Assembly (NCBI RefSeq): GCF_900172275.1
Contig: NZ_FWFT01000003.1
Span: 186,001 to 250,000 of the forward strand
Direction: 5' to 3'
DNA from: Pseudooctadecabacter jejudonensis
GTDB lineage: Bacteria; Pseudomonadota; Alphaproteobacteria; Rhodobacterales; Rhodobacteraceae
DNA: 64,000 nt
This document shows positions 34,600 through 43,500 of this stretch, piece by piece. Below the pieces are notes generated by a model, which was not told the DNA's origin, ran no database searches, and saw nothing but the letters and a program-made list of their open reading frames with translations. Within the stretch, counting starts at the first letter, position 1. Each line of letters opens with the position of its first letter. Position numbers and translations under genes: made by a program.

Positions 34600-37500
34600 T
34601 CACACCACGCTTTCGAGAAGAGCGATTTCGTCGGGGGTGAGGTCGAAGAGGTCGTAGACGATGCCGTCGATTTTGGCTTCGGCTTGCGCGATTTCGGCGG
34701 TGAGGCGGGCGATTTCGGCGCGGTCGCGGGTGATCCAGTCTTCCCAGTCCGAGCGTTCGGAAAGCGGGATGTCGGCCATGAAAGCTTTCTTCACCTCAGC
34801 CCGGAAGGCGGCGAAGTCTGGCAAGGTCCACCATTCCTTGAGCTTGGTGTTGAGCTTCGGATCGCGTTCCGGCGGGCAGAGGTCGGGGATGCGACGAAGC
34901 AGCGCCTGTTGAAGCCTCTGCCGTCGCTCAGCAAGGTCATGGCAAAGCTGCGACGCGGCTTCGAGGTCGGCGTTCTTCGCGACGGCATCAAGCAATGGTA
35001 GTTGCTCGACGAACTGAGTTTGAAAACGAGCATAGCCACCCTGCGCCTTTGGCGTCAGAGCTTTGACCACAAACCAAGCCAGCTTTGAATTCAGAAAACC
35101 GACCACGCCTGGCTTGTCACACGGAAGAAAATAGCAGGTGTTTTCGCCGTAAGTGCCCGATGTGTCGAGATGACATCGCGCCTCGGACGCGACGTCGCTC
35201 CACATGATCTTTGGCCCTTCGAAGTGAGGAACATAGGCTTCTTGGGCTTGCTGGAGTTCAAACCATGCTTGTTGGGTTGCTCTCTTTTCGAGCCTGTCCT
35301 TGAATGGGAGCAGCCATTCGCGGACAGCAGGGAAATGATCGATTTCGATCCGGTTCTTGGGGATGTAGATCAACCAGTGCCCATGTTGATCCGCCCTCCA
35401 ACGTTGCAGGTTCTTTCCTTCGATGAGTGGCTTAAGCAGTTCGCTAGATCGCGGATCGCTGGCGCAAATGCGTTCTTTAGTTGGCGCATCAATCACAAAC
35501 GCAGGCTTCAGCCCTGTCTTCACCCCCATCAATGGCGGTCCGTAGACATCCTTGAGCGTTTTGCGACCACTGATTAGTTTGTCGCGAAGGGCTCGAAGTG
35601 ATGGGTTCTCCAATTCCCAAGAGCCCGTACCGAGCCCGGATTGCGGATAAGGGCCACTGGCAGCTTCCCAAGTAGCTTGGAAGTTGCTTTCTGGAATAGC
35701 TTCGACATTCCAAAACTTAACTTCATGCTCCTTTGGTGGAGCGATGTTCTTCAGTACTAGAATTGCAGGATATGTCGTAACACCCTCAAAAATCTGCAAA
35801 TCTCCGAAATTTACGACGCTTTCAATCGCAGCTCTTTGACCCAAGTACTGCCGCAGCGGCTTGCCCGAGCCGGTTTTGAAGAAGGTGTTGGAAGAGATGT
35901 AGCCCAAGCGCCCACCCGGTTTCAGCAGACGCAGGCCGCGTTCATAGAAATAGCAGTAGAGGTCCGCGCGGTCGGACACGACCTCATACCGCTTTTCGAG
36001 ATAGGGTTTCAGCGTCTTAAGGAACTCCATCCGCACATAGGGCGGGTTGCCCAGCACCACGTCGAAACCGCCTTCGGCAAAGACCTCAGGGAATGCCGTC
36101 TCCCAGGTGAAGGCGTGATCGAGATAGGCGAAATTGCTGTCCTCTATCAGGCTGTCGCCCACACGGATACTGCCCGACAGGCTGTCCAGCACCTTGCCGC
36201 GCCGCGCGGTCTTGATCCAAAGCGACAACTTGGTGATCTCGACGCTTTCCGCGTTCACATCCACGCCGAAGAGGTTGTTTGACAGGATTTCACTGTCCGG
36301 ATCGAGAAGGTCCTGGATGTGCTGATCCTTGCCTTGCAGCTCGGCGATCTTGTCGTTCACGCGGGACAGTTCGGCCTTGAGGAAGTCGAAAGCCATGATG
36401 AGGAACACGCCCGAGCCGCAAGCCGGGTCAACGATGCGCAGCGTCTTGATCCGGTCGCGGTAGGCTTGCCAGGCCTCCAGCTCGGCCGATTTCCTGCGCC
36501 ATGGGATAGCGGCATAGTCGGACACATCCGCACCCTTCTTGGCATGATCGCGGAGGATGTTTTCAAAGGCTTCCTTGAGATGCGCGCCAAGAGTTTCGAC
36601 CACGATGAACCGCGCGATGTAGTCCGGCGTGTAAACCACCCCGTCCCGCTTGCGCCGCCCACTGGTGCCGCTGGTCTTTTCCGGCTCTTCCTCTTCGCCC
36701 CGTGCGATGGCTTGCAGGCGTTCCACGTCCGCGATGGATTGTTCGAAGATGTGGCCGAGAACGGTGACGGAGACTTCGGAGGCGAAGTCATATTCGCCCA
36801 GCGTCTTGAAGCCCTCGCAGATGGCGTCTGGCAGGGTGAGGCCGTCGATAAGATCATCCGTGCGGAACAGCCCGCCGTTGTAGCGCGGGATGGACGGAAC
36901 CAGAACCTTACCATCTGCATCCCTGACCTCATTGCGGCCCGCATCTATGGCACGAAAGAGGCCCTTGAAGTTTTCCCAGACAGGGCGCGGATTGTACGGA
37001 TCGACGTGTGAAAACGCGTCACTGAGCGTGTTGTCAGGCAGTAGGCCCGTATCTTCGGCAAAGGCGATGAAGAGCACGCGGTCGAGGACCTTCTGCGCAA
37101 GGGCAATCGCGTCGAGTGCATCGATGGACGTATCCGCCTCTTGCACCGCGTGAAGAAGTTTCAGCCGCAGGTCCTTATAGTCCTGGTACAGCTTGTCCGT
37201 GATGTCCTTGTCTTCGCGACGGCTTTCCTTGAGCAGATCAAGCGTCCGGCCAGACAAAAGATTTTCCGCTGAGAGCAGGAGCATGAAGCGGGCGTATTCG
37301 TCCGGATCGGTCAGCTTGTCGAGGCGGAAGACCTCATACGCCGAGGTGCCTTCCCCAAACCCGTAGAGCCGCAGTTCGATGTAGTTGGACACCAGAACCC
37401 ACTTCACGCCGCGGGCGTTCATGGCGTATTCCCATGCCTGTTGAACGGGACTCTTGTTCCGGCCAGGCATGATTGCATCGAGGTCGCGAGTATCTGCACC

Positions 37501-37812
37501 CTTCAGCTCAAACGGCGCAAGGATTTCAGGCGTAGGGCCACCGAACCGCCCGAGGGCCAGATCGACACTGCCCCTTAGGATCGTTTGTTCCGTCGCCACC
37601 GTATAATCCGCACCGCCAGCGGGACCGTGATAGCCGAGAACACCTTCAACGATCTTTGCGGTGAATTGCCCATGCAGGGCGGTTTCCTTCAGCGAGTAGA
37701 TGCGTCCGTCGCGGATCATGTCCGCCCAAGCTGTCAGCGCATCTTGGTGATCCGCCGGCAGCGTTGTGGGCTTAGCATTCCGCGCAATGGTCTTTTTGTT
37801 AAAGAGGTTCAT
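34600..37812 (-). CDS. Type IIG restriction-modification enzyme (Eco57I-like)
   Basis: A 1070-aa fused enzyme. The N-terminal nuclease has PD-(D/E)xK residues as Asp84 in GSVDLALG and Glu102-x-Lys104 in FELKG. A helical connector follows. The adenine-N6 methyltransferase has motif I VDPACGSGVFL (461-471) and motif IV NPPY (589-592), with VDVNAESVEITKLSLWI between. The C-terminal ~350 residues are the target-recognition domain, as in Eco57I/TaqI-type enzymes. It is in an operon after an XRE regulator and membrane protein and before two further nucleases. Confidence 0.9.
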   Translation of the reverse strand: MNLFNKKTIARNAKPTTLPADHQDALTAWADMIRDGRIYSLKETALHGQFTAKIVEGVLGYHGPAGGADYTVATEQTILRGSVDLALGRFGGPTPEILAPFELKGADTRDLDAIMPGRNKSPVQQAWEYAMNARGVKWVLVSNYIELRLYGFGEGTSAYEVFRLDKLTDPDEYARFMLLLSAENLLSGRTLDLLKESRREDKDITDKLYQDYKDLRLKLLHAVQEADTSIDALDAIALAQKVLDRVLFIAFAEDTGLLPDNTLSDAFSHVDPYNPRPVWENFKGLFRAIDAGRNEVRDADGKVLVPSIPRYNGGLFRTDDLIDGLTLPDAICEGFKTLGEYDFASEVSVTVLGHIFEQSIADVERLQAIARGEEEEPEKTSGTSGRRKRDGVVYTPDYIARFIVVETLGAHLKEAFENILRDHAKKGADVSDYAAIPWRRKSAELEAWQAYRDRIKTLRIVDPACGSGVFLIMAFDFLKAELSRVNDKIAELQGKDQHIQDLLDPDSEILSNNLFGVDVNAESVEITKLSLWIKTARRGKVLDSLSGSIRVGDSLIEDSNFAYLDHAFTWETAFPEVFAEGGFDVVLGNPPYVRMEFLKTLKPYLEKRYEVVSDRADLYCYFYERGLRLLKPGGRLGYISSNTFFKTGSGKPLRQYLGQRAAIESVVNFGDLQIFEGVTTYPAILVLKNIAPPKEHEVKFWNVEAIPESNFQATWEAASGPYPQSGLGTGSWELENPSLRALRDKLISGRKTLKDVYGPPLMGVKTGLKPAFVIDAPTKERICASDPRSSELLKPLIEGKNLQRWRADQHGHWLIYIPKNRIEIDHFPAVREWLLPFKDRLEKRATQQAWFELQQAQEAYVPHFEGPKIMWSDVASEARCHLDTSGTYGENTCYFLPCDKPGVVGFLNSKLAWFVVKALTPKAQGGYARFQTQFVEQLPLLDAVAKNADLEAASQLCHDLAERRQRLQQALLRRIPDLCPPERDPKLNTKLKEWWTLPDFAAFRAEVKKAFMADIPLSERSDWEDWITRDRAEIARLTAEIAQAEAKIDGIVYDLFDLTPDEIALLESVV

Positions 37813-37827
37813 TCGTTAATTTGCTGC

Positions 37828-38133
37828 TCATGAAATTGATTGGAGGTAGCGTTGTGAGCGCCATTGAAGCAATGCAACGGGGCCAGAAAATATAGCCAGG
37901 CCAATGAAGGATACCATGGCAAGCCCTGCCATCAGGCCCTCTATAGTTGAGTGAACGTTTCCGCTTGAAGCATCGAAAGGGAGAAAGTTTAGCCGAGCAA
38001 AAACGACCAGATAGAAAATGGCCGCAACGCTGGCGCTTGCATACAAAATGCCCGCAAACTTGAAGAGAAAGCGATGCGAGGCCTCGACAGTCGCAAGTTG
38101 TGCGCTGCGCCACTTTTCGGTTGGTGGTGTCAA
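37828..38133 (-). CDS. Small two-helix membrane protein
   Basis: A 101-aa protein with two hydrophobic segments at about residues 25-50 (KFAGILYASASVAAIFYLVVFA) and 68-90 (LMAGLAMVSFIGLAIFSGPVALL). It lies four bases after the XRE gene and 15 bases before the type IIG gene, inside the defence operon. No family recognised. Its placement suggests a membrane-linked accessory or effector, which is inference only. Confidence 0.6.
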   Translation of the reverse strand: MTPPTEKWRSAQLATVEASHRFLFKFAGILYASASVAAIFYLVVFARLNFLPFDASSGNVHSTIEGLMAGLAMVSFIGLAIFSGPVALLQWRSQRYLQSIS

Positions 38134-38137
38134 AGTT

Positions 38138-38566
38138 CTACTCCCTCAATAGCTCGATCCAGGTATGGACGTCGTCCATGGCGATCTCTTTCCCTTCTAG
38201 GAAAGAGCGATACCAGCGCGCCGCGATTGCGCCGCGCTTTTCACTTTTCAGTTTGATCCCGTTTTCTGACAGGTACTTGTCCAGCGCGACTTCGAATTCT
38301 TCCAGCTTGTCGAGGTCGTGCTTGAGGCGGACAGCCTCCACACCAAGCAAAATCCAACCCAAGTCCACATCGAACTGGCGGTGCAGCTTGATCAGAGCTT
38401 CAACTGGGATAGCTCGCTTACCCAACTCATAGCTCTGATATGCCCGCAAAGACATTCCGAGCGCTTCGGCCATTTTTGCCTGCGACAAAGCCTGTTCGTT
38501 TCGGGCAATCGCGATGCGCGCGCCGAGCGCAGTTAGGTAGTCTTCCGCACGTTCTGCCATTTTCAC
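38138..38566 (-). CDS. XRE-family regulator heading defence operon
   Basis: A 142-aa protein. Residues 13-70 are an XRE helix-turn-helix (ARIAIARNEQALSQAKMAEALGMS, YQSYELGKRAIP) and the rest is a helical C-terminus with Lys/Glu. It is the first gene of the minus-strand operon (XRE, membrane protein, type IIG, EVE-GIY-YIG, Mrr, unknown) and is divergent from the small HTH and integrase genes. It probably works like a restriction-modification C protein or as an excision/cargo switch via the 135-bp shared promoter region. Confidence 0.8.
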   Translation of the reverse strand: MKMAERAEDYLTALGARIAIARNEQALSQAKMAEALGMSLRAYQSYELGKRAIPVEALIKLHRQFDVDLGWILLGVEAVRLKHDLDKLEEFEVALDKYLSENGIKLKSEKRGAIAARWYRSFLEGKEIAMDDVHTWIELLRE

Positions 38567-38701
38567 AGCAATCCACTTGTGTTTACGCTCATATGGATAC
38601 TATACGCACAAACGAACGTATTTGGTTGTGTTTCGCTATCGGAGCACGGCTGGTTCGCGCAATCAACCCGATTCACGCTATCTTCTGAAAAGGAGGGAGT
38701 T

Positions 38702-38908
38702 TTGGCTCACGAGAAGTTACTATCACCAAAAGAGCTTAGTTCCATGGTTGGCCTAAGCGTTGCGCAAGTACGCGCGTTGATGAACAGCGGTAAGCTCGAA
38801 TTTGTGGAGATATCCCCGAAGACCAAGTTGTTGACGATGAGCGGCTGGGACCGGTTCCAGAAGAACGCGACCAAGGTCGAAGCAGCCAAGGGTTCGGCGG
38901 CGAATTGA
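38702..38908 (+). CDS. Small helix-turn-helix protein, excisionase-like
   Basis: A 68-aa protein starting at TTG with a strong GGAGGGAG Shine-Dalgarno. The sequence LSPKELSSMVGLSVAQVRAL, NSGKLEFVEIS and MSGWDRF fits an HTH_17/MerR-like excisionase fold. It is first of three co-directional genes ending in the integrase, 15 bases before the next small HTH gene. It likely controls excision or transcription of the element. Confidence 0.65.
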   Translation: MAHEKLLSPKELSSMVGLSVAQVRALMNSGKLEFVEISPKTKLLTMSGWDRFQKNATKVEAAKGSAAN

Positions 38909-38923
38909 CGGGGGTGTCTGGTT

Positions 38924-39160
38924 ATGGCGACGACCAATCTCAATATCAGCGTGATCGATAAGCGCATGCTGAAGCAGTCCGAGGCTGCGAGCTACGCCGG
39001 ATTGCCGGTGAAGCATTTCAAGACTGCTTGCCCTGTGCGCCCGGTGGAGTTGAAGCAAGGCACGTTGCTTTGGGATCGCCGCGACCTCGATCTCTGGATT
39101 GATGATGTGAAGTCCGGGGCCGTGACCGACACCCGCGACACCATTCTGGACCGCCTTTGA
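38924..39160 (+). CDS. AlpA/excisionase-like small HTH protein
   Basis: A 78-aa protein: MLKQSEAASYAGLPVKHFK is a helix-turn-helix of the AlpA/excisionase type, followed by LLWDRRDLDLWIDDVKSG, the wing and C-terminal helix. Its TGA overlaps the ATG of the integrase by one base. As for many genomic islands it probably recruits or directs the integrase during excision. Confidence 0.7.
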   Translation: MATTNLNISVIDKRMLKQSEAASYAGLPVKHFKTACPVRPVELKQGTLLWDRRDLDLWIDDVKSGAVTDTRDTILDRL

Positions 39161-40272
39161 TGACAAAGGTGCGGGTCAAAGGTTTCAAGATTTTCAAGGA
39201 CCGGCACGGAAAGCAGCGATGCTATCACCGCGAGACCGGCCACAAGGTTGACTTGACCCACGCCCCTATTGGTTCCGCCGAGTTCTTTGCAGAATGTGAG
39301 ACGATCCGTGCCATCGCCGAGGCGCAGCGAGCGAAGGCACCAAAGGCCGGGACGCTCGGCGGGTTGATCCAGTCCTACTTCGAAACCGAGCACTTTCAGA
39401 ACTTGGCCGAGGCTACGCGGCGCGACTACCGCAAATGCGCTGACTTCCTTGAGCCGATCCGCGACACGCCGATCCATGTGATCGATACGCCCCTAATTGC
39501 GGGCATCCACGACAGGGCAGCGAAGAAGATAGGCTGGCGGCGGTCGAACATGGTCCGCACGCTTTTAAGCGAGGTGTTTCGCTACAACATCCCGAAGGGT
39601 CTTATCTCAGCGAACTTCGCCAAAGACGTCATTCCCAAGCGCCGCCCGCGCGACCGCGCATATGCCAACCGTCCCTGGACCATCGAGGAGCGAGACATCG
39701 TCTTGGGCAAGGCCAAGCCTCACGTGCGCGTGGCCCTCGCCCCGATGATGAACACCGGCCTCGACCCTTCCGACGCCCTAAGATTACGGAATGATCAAGT
39801 CGACGGCGGCATGATCTGGGGCGTGCGCGGCAAGACAGGTGAAGAAGTCGCGATTCCGGTCAGCCCGACCCTTCAAGCCGCGCTTGACCGCATGCCTGAC
39901 CACGATGCCGAGACCGTACTTTCCAATTCGCGTGGCGAGGCATGGACTTACAACGGTTTTTCAACCGTCTGGCACCGTTTCAAATCCGCCATTGAGGATG
40001 AAGGCCTTATCGAAAAAGGCCTGACCCTCAAGGGCTTGCGGCACACAGTCGCCACGACTTTGCGCGAAGCGGGCCTCGATGAACGCCGCATCGCGGACCT
40101 GCTGGGGCAGAAAACTCCGTCCATGGCGCGGCACTATTCGCGCTCTGCGAACCTTGCCGACAAGAACCGCGAGACCATGGCCACACTGGAAGAAGAGAAC
40201 CGAAGGCGGGCCGAAAGTGTCAAACCTTCGCCGAAAAGCGTCAAACCTGACCAAAAAGAGGATCAGCCATGA
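39160..40272 (+). CDS. int: Tyrosine integrase of the tRNA-Phe element
   Basis: A 370-aa tyrosine recombinase. An AP2-like arm-binding N-terminus (KVRVKGFKIFKDRHGKQRCY) and SAM-like core domain (about 75-170) precede the catalytic domain with GLRHTVATTLREAG, LLGQKTPSMARHY and the Tyr nucleophile in that last motif. Box I reads NTGLDPSDALRLR, with Asp where most relatives have Arg after TGL, and LLGQ replaces LLGH. The ATG at 39160 overlaps the upstream stop. The gene ends 31 bp before attR, the usual position for a tRNA-targeting integrase. Confidence 0.9.
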   Translation: MTKVRVKGFKIFKDRHGKQRCYHRETGHKVDLTHAPIGSAEFFAECETIRAIAEAQRAKAPKAGTLGGLIQSYFETEHFQNLAEATRRDYRKCADFLEPIRDTPIHVIDTPLIAGIHDRAAKKIGWRRSNMVRTLLSEVFRYNIPKGLISANFAKDVIPKRRPRDRAYANRPWTIEERDIVLGKAKPHVRVALAPMMNTGLDPSDALRLRNDQVDGGMIWGVRGKTGEEVAIPVSPTLQAALDRMPDHDAETVLSNSRGEAWTYNGFSTVWHRFKSAIEDEGLIEKGLTLKGLRHTVATTLREAGLDERRIADLLGQKTPSMARHYSRSANLADKNRETMATLEEENRRRAESVKPSPKSVKPDQKEDQP

Positions 40273-40303
40273 GCAGAAATTACAATCATATCAGCTTGTT
40301 AAG

Positions 40304-40348
40304 TGGTGCCCGGGGGCGGAATCGAACCACCGACACGAGGATTTTCAA
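40304..40348 (-). repeat. attR: 3' end of tRNA-Phe
   Basis: Identical over 45 bp to 25417-25461; direct orientation. The bases beyond 40348 (TGCGCGTCACGG) do not continue the tRNA, so no intact tRNA-Phe gene exists here. The right neighbour is probably another island end. Confidence 0.9.
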
Positions 40349-40560
40349 TGCGCGTCACGGCGGGGTAAATCCTTGATATTGTTGGGTCTAAACCGAACTG
40401 TGCTAGCGATGTGCTGAACTAGCATGAACACGCGGACTAAGTGCTAGGTCATACTGCAGCGCACTGTTGCATTGCCAAAGTCTGTGTGAAGATACTCACC
40501 TATCCGAAACACTTCGAGCCAGCATATGATTGAACGGTTGCGTTGACTTCGCTCTGCGCC

Positions 40561-40596
40561 AAAACTCACTTCCCATAGCTGAGTTTTATTTTTGGA
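40561..40596. terminator. Terminator hairpin at end of STAND gene
   Basis: AAAACTCA and TGAGTTTT form an 8-bp stem around an 11-base loop, with ATTTTTGG on the plus side and TTTTGG on the minus side. It lies at the stop codon of the minus-strand STAND gene and could end transcription from both directions. Confidence 0.55.
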
Positions 40597-43500
40597 CGTA
40601 GTGTTGAGGAATAACTAGGGCAACCGACAGCCATTTACGCTGCGCTTCACGCGGGAGGTCTACAAATTTCTCTGTCAACGAGCTGCCCAATATCTCCTCG
40701 ATCTTCTGTATGTCCAACGGATCATCGAGGACTTCATCCAATTTCGCGTCGGAAATCTCCATTAAGTCGTGTGACCTCATCATTCCTTTTTGGTTGGAAG
40801 CCTCGTCTTCAGCTTTCTTGATCGCCTTCCGTAACTCATATGCCCATTCTCTGCGATCTTTTTCCGAAAGATCATCAAAAATCAGTCCCTTTTGTTCATT
40901 GAGCACGTCAGTCAGCTTTTCGACGAAAGAGGGGTCCGCAAGGTCCGCATCTATTTTGCGATTTATCCTATGACTTTCACCCAACATTGACGTAAACTCA
41001 GCTGCGCCTTTTATCTGATGCTCGTGAGTCAAACTAGCTAACCCATCTGGGAAGTTCTCGCGATCTATTCGCGCGTCCATATCTTCGCGAAATCCATCGA
41101 CTTTCAGGTACTCTTCAGCAAGGTAGAGAGCCACTGGGTCGCTGGTTGGATCATACTCTTCTGTCTTAACGCAGTACCAGCGCATATGCGCATTACGCGT
41201 AACATTAAATTTCTCCTCAGCGTCACGTAAATCGGAACAATCCTCACCTAAAGCTTCAATACGCGGTATATGTGCCCACCAGCCACCAGCAATACACTCG
41301 TGAGCTGCTTGCATTGCACCCGAGAAAGAAGAAGTTCCAAGTGCTAACTCAGCATCCAGAACTGTTAGTTCCGGGTTAACCCCATGAAGAGAGTGAGCAA
41401 CCATCAAGTCGTGAGCCGCCTTGCGTTGTTTTTTTGCCTCATGCCTGTCGCCGGCGGATAAGGCGATACGAGAACGCAAAAGTTCCGCAGCACAGGCATA
41501 GATTGGCATTGGACCACGGAGAGCCATTGCGGCCAATTCGTCCAGCGCGTGATAGGCTCGCTCTAGTTCTCCTGCGAGTGCCCCAGCCGATGCTACTGTC
41601 AAGAGACCACGAGGAAGTTTATGTTCAGCGTTTGCTACGCGAAAAAGCTCAAGAGCTTCTTCGGCAAGATCAAGAGGTGCCTGATCAAGTGTCTTTCCAG
41701 AAAATAGAGCTGATTTGGCTCTCAGGAGAACTATGTCGGCATTTTCTTCGAGACCTTGCGGAGACGATGATACCAAGAGTTGCCGGAGTTCGGTCAAAGC
41801 AGCAATCTCTCTGTATCTCGCTTTTGCAAAAAGCAAATCAGTGACTGCCGAATCTTTTGACCACGAAGACCAGAAGACCCAAGGTGCGGTTGTAGGTCGG
41901 ATTTCTTCTGCATTACTTAGGGCAGAATAAAATGCCTTTTCAGCGGCGCGCAAATTTCCCATCGCTAATGCTGCCGCACAAACGGACTCTTGTGCTGAGG
42001 TTCTCTTGCTGAGAACCATGACGCGTGAAGATTCGACTATTGTATCTATCTGACATTTTTCTGAATTGGCAACAGCATCAGCGGCGGCCATTTCTGCACC
42101 GTTTTCCCCCTCCAAATTTCCGAGCAGCAATAGCACATCAGCCAGATTAGTGGCGTTAATTGTTGCTTCACCCCACTCTCCAAGTTCCTGAAATAAGACC
42201 ATAGCCTTCCGTTGAGGAACTTCTGAATCTTCAAGTCTCCCAAGCTTTTTCATGCGAAGAGCAACAGCGTTAGTTAGGAAACCCCTGTCATATGGGGAGA
42301 GGTTTCTGCTAGGTTCGTCAAACCCGCCTTCAAAAAATGCAGATAGAGTTGCAAGCTCTTGCCCGTGAAGACCAAGTACCTCGGATGCATAATTTCGACC
42401 CTGCCGAACTCTTGGGTCAAATACTTCATTTAGGGCTTCGCTTTGACGCCCGGCCAAACAACCGTGGCGAATTGCCAAGAATAAATCTCGCATCCCAATT
42501 TCATCTTTTGGTAGCAATGCGCGTAAAGCTCTGTCCCATTGAGGTCCATCAATTAGCTCTGATGCGGCCACAATTTCGTCCGAAGAAGCTCTTTGCATAG
42601 TCCTTGTAATTGCCCCAGAGGCATAAAGAGGAACTTTCCCGGCGCTCATCATCTCCTTTAAGGTGCCTTGCTGAAGTGGAAACCGTGAACAAGCGAGAAG
42701 CACGCCGTACACTAACGGGTTTCGGAACTCCAATGGCAGAGTCACTCCGTTCGGTCCCGCGGCACTATATCGGTAGTGATCATATAGCTTTCTATGTGCA
42801 GACTTGAACGTCGCTTCATCCACATCAGCCAAGCGTAACGCAAAGTACTCCCGTACAAGCGGGTGGCAATCGATATCACTGCGCTGAAGCGGGACTCGTG
42901 GGTCGGCAGCGAACACGAGCCCTTGTCGGCGTAGAGATTGTAGTGCCTCGGCGAGAGATTGATTGCTCATAGCCGTCGCGATGCCGAGGACACCAGGCAG
43001 AGGAGGACCAGCTCGCAAAGCCTCAACGTCGGTCCATCGCATGGGGCGATCAAAAAGGCCTAGAAAAAAAAGTACCGCCAAACGCTCCTGATCTTTCCTC
43101 GGATTTTCAACTTCGTTGATCCGACGGGCGAGCGCTACCTCTATAGCTTGCATCACACGAAACGGATCGCGATCTCGATCTCCCCCCAGGTTAATCACCT
43201 GAGGAACCTGACTAAATCGATCTGCAACCCCACCGTGAAACTCACACAGGTACCCAGCTACATGATTTAACGCCAGCGCATGCCCTTTGAGAGCACAAGC
43301 AACTTGCACGATGTTCATAGCTTCTCGCCAAGGCATTGCAGGAAGCTGTTCAGTAGCTTTGGGTGTGTAGTCTGGAGGGAGCTTAGCAACCTCGCTCTTA
43401 GGAAACGAAGACCTGATGGGTAAGTCGTACTCTTCGGGTGGATAATTCGGTTCCACCCCAAAGGCTACACCGTCTTCAATCTCACGTGAGTGGCGCAGGA

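Larger units (their letters stand above)
25417..40348. mobile_element. Integrative mobilizable element in tRNA-Phe, 14.9 kb
   Basis: Bounded by perfect 45-bp direct repeats of the tRNA-Phe 3' end. It carries a tyrosine integrase 31 bp from the right repeat, two small HTH proteins next to it, a relaxase with MobC and nested mobB/mobD-like genes at the left, and defence cargo between. No mating-pair formation genes are present, so it would depend on a helper conjugation system. Joining 25416 to 40304 would restore the pre-insertion locus. Confidence 0.85.
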
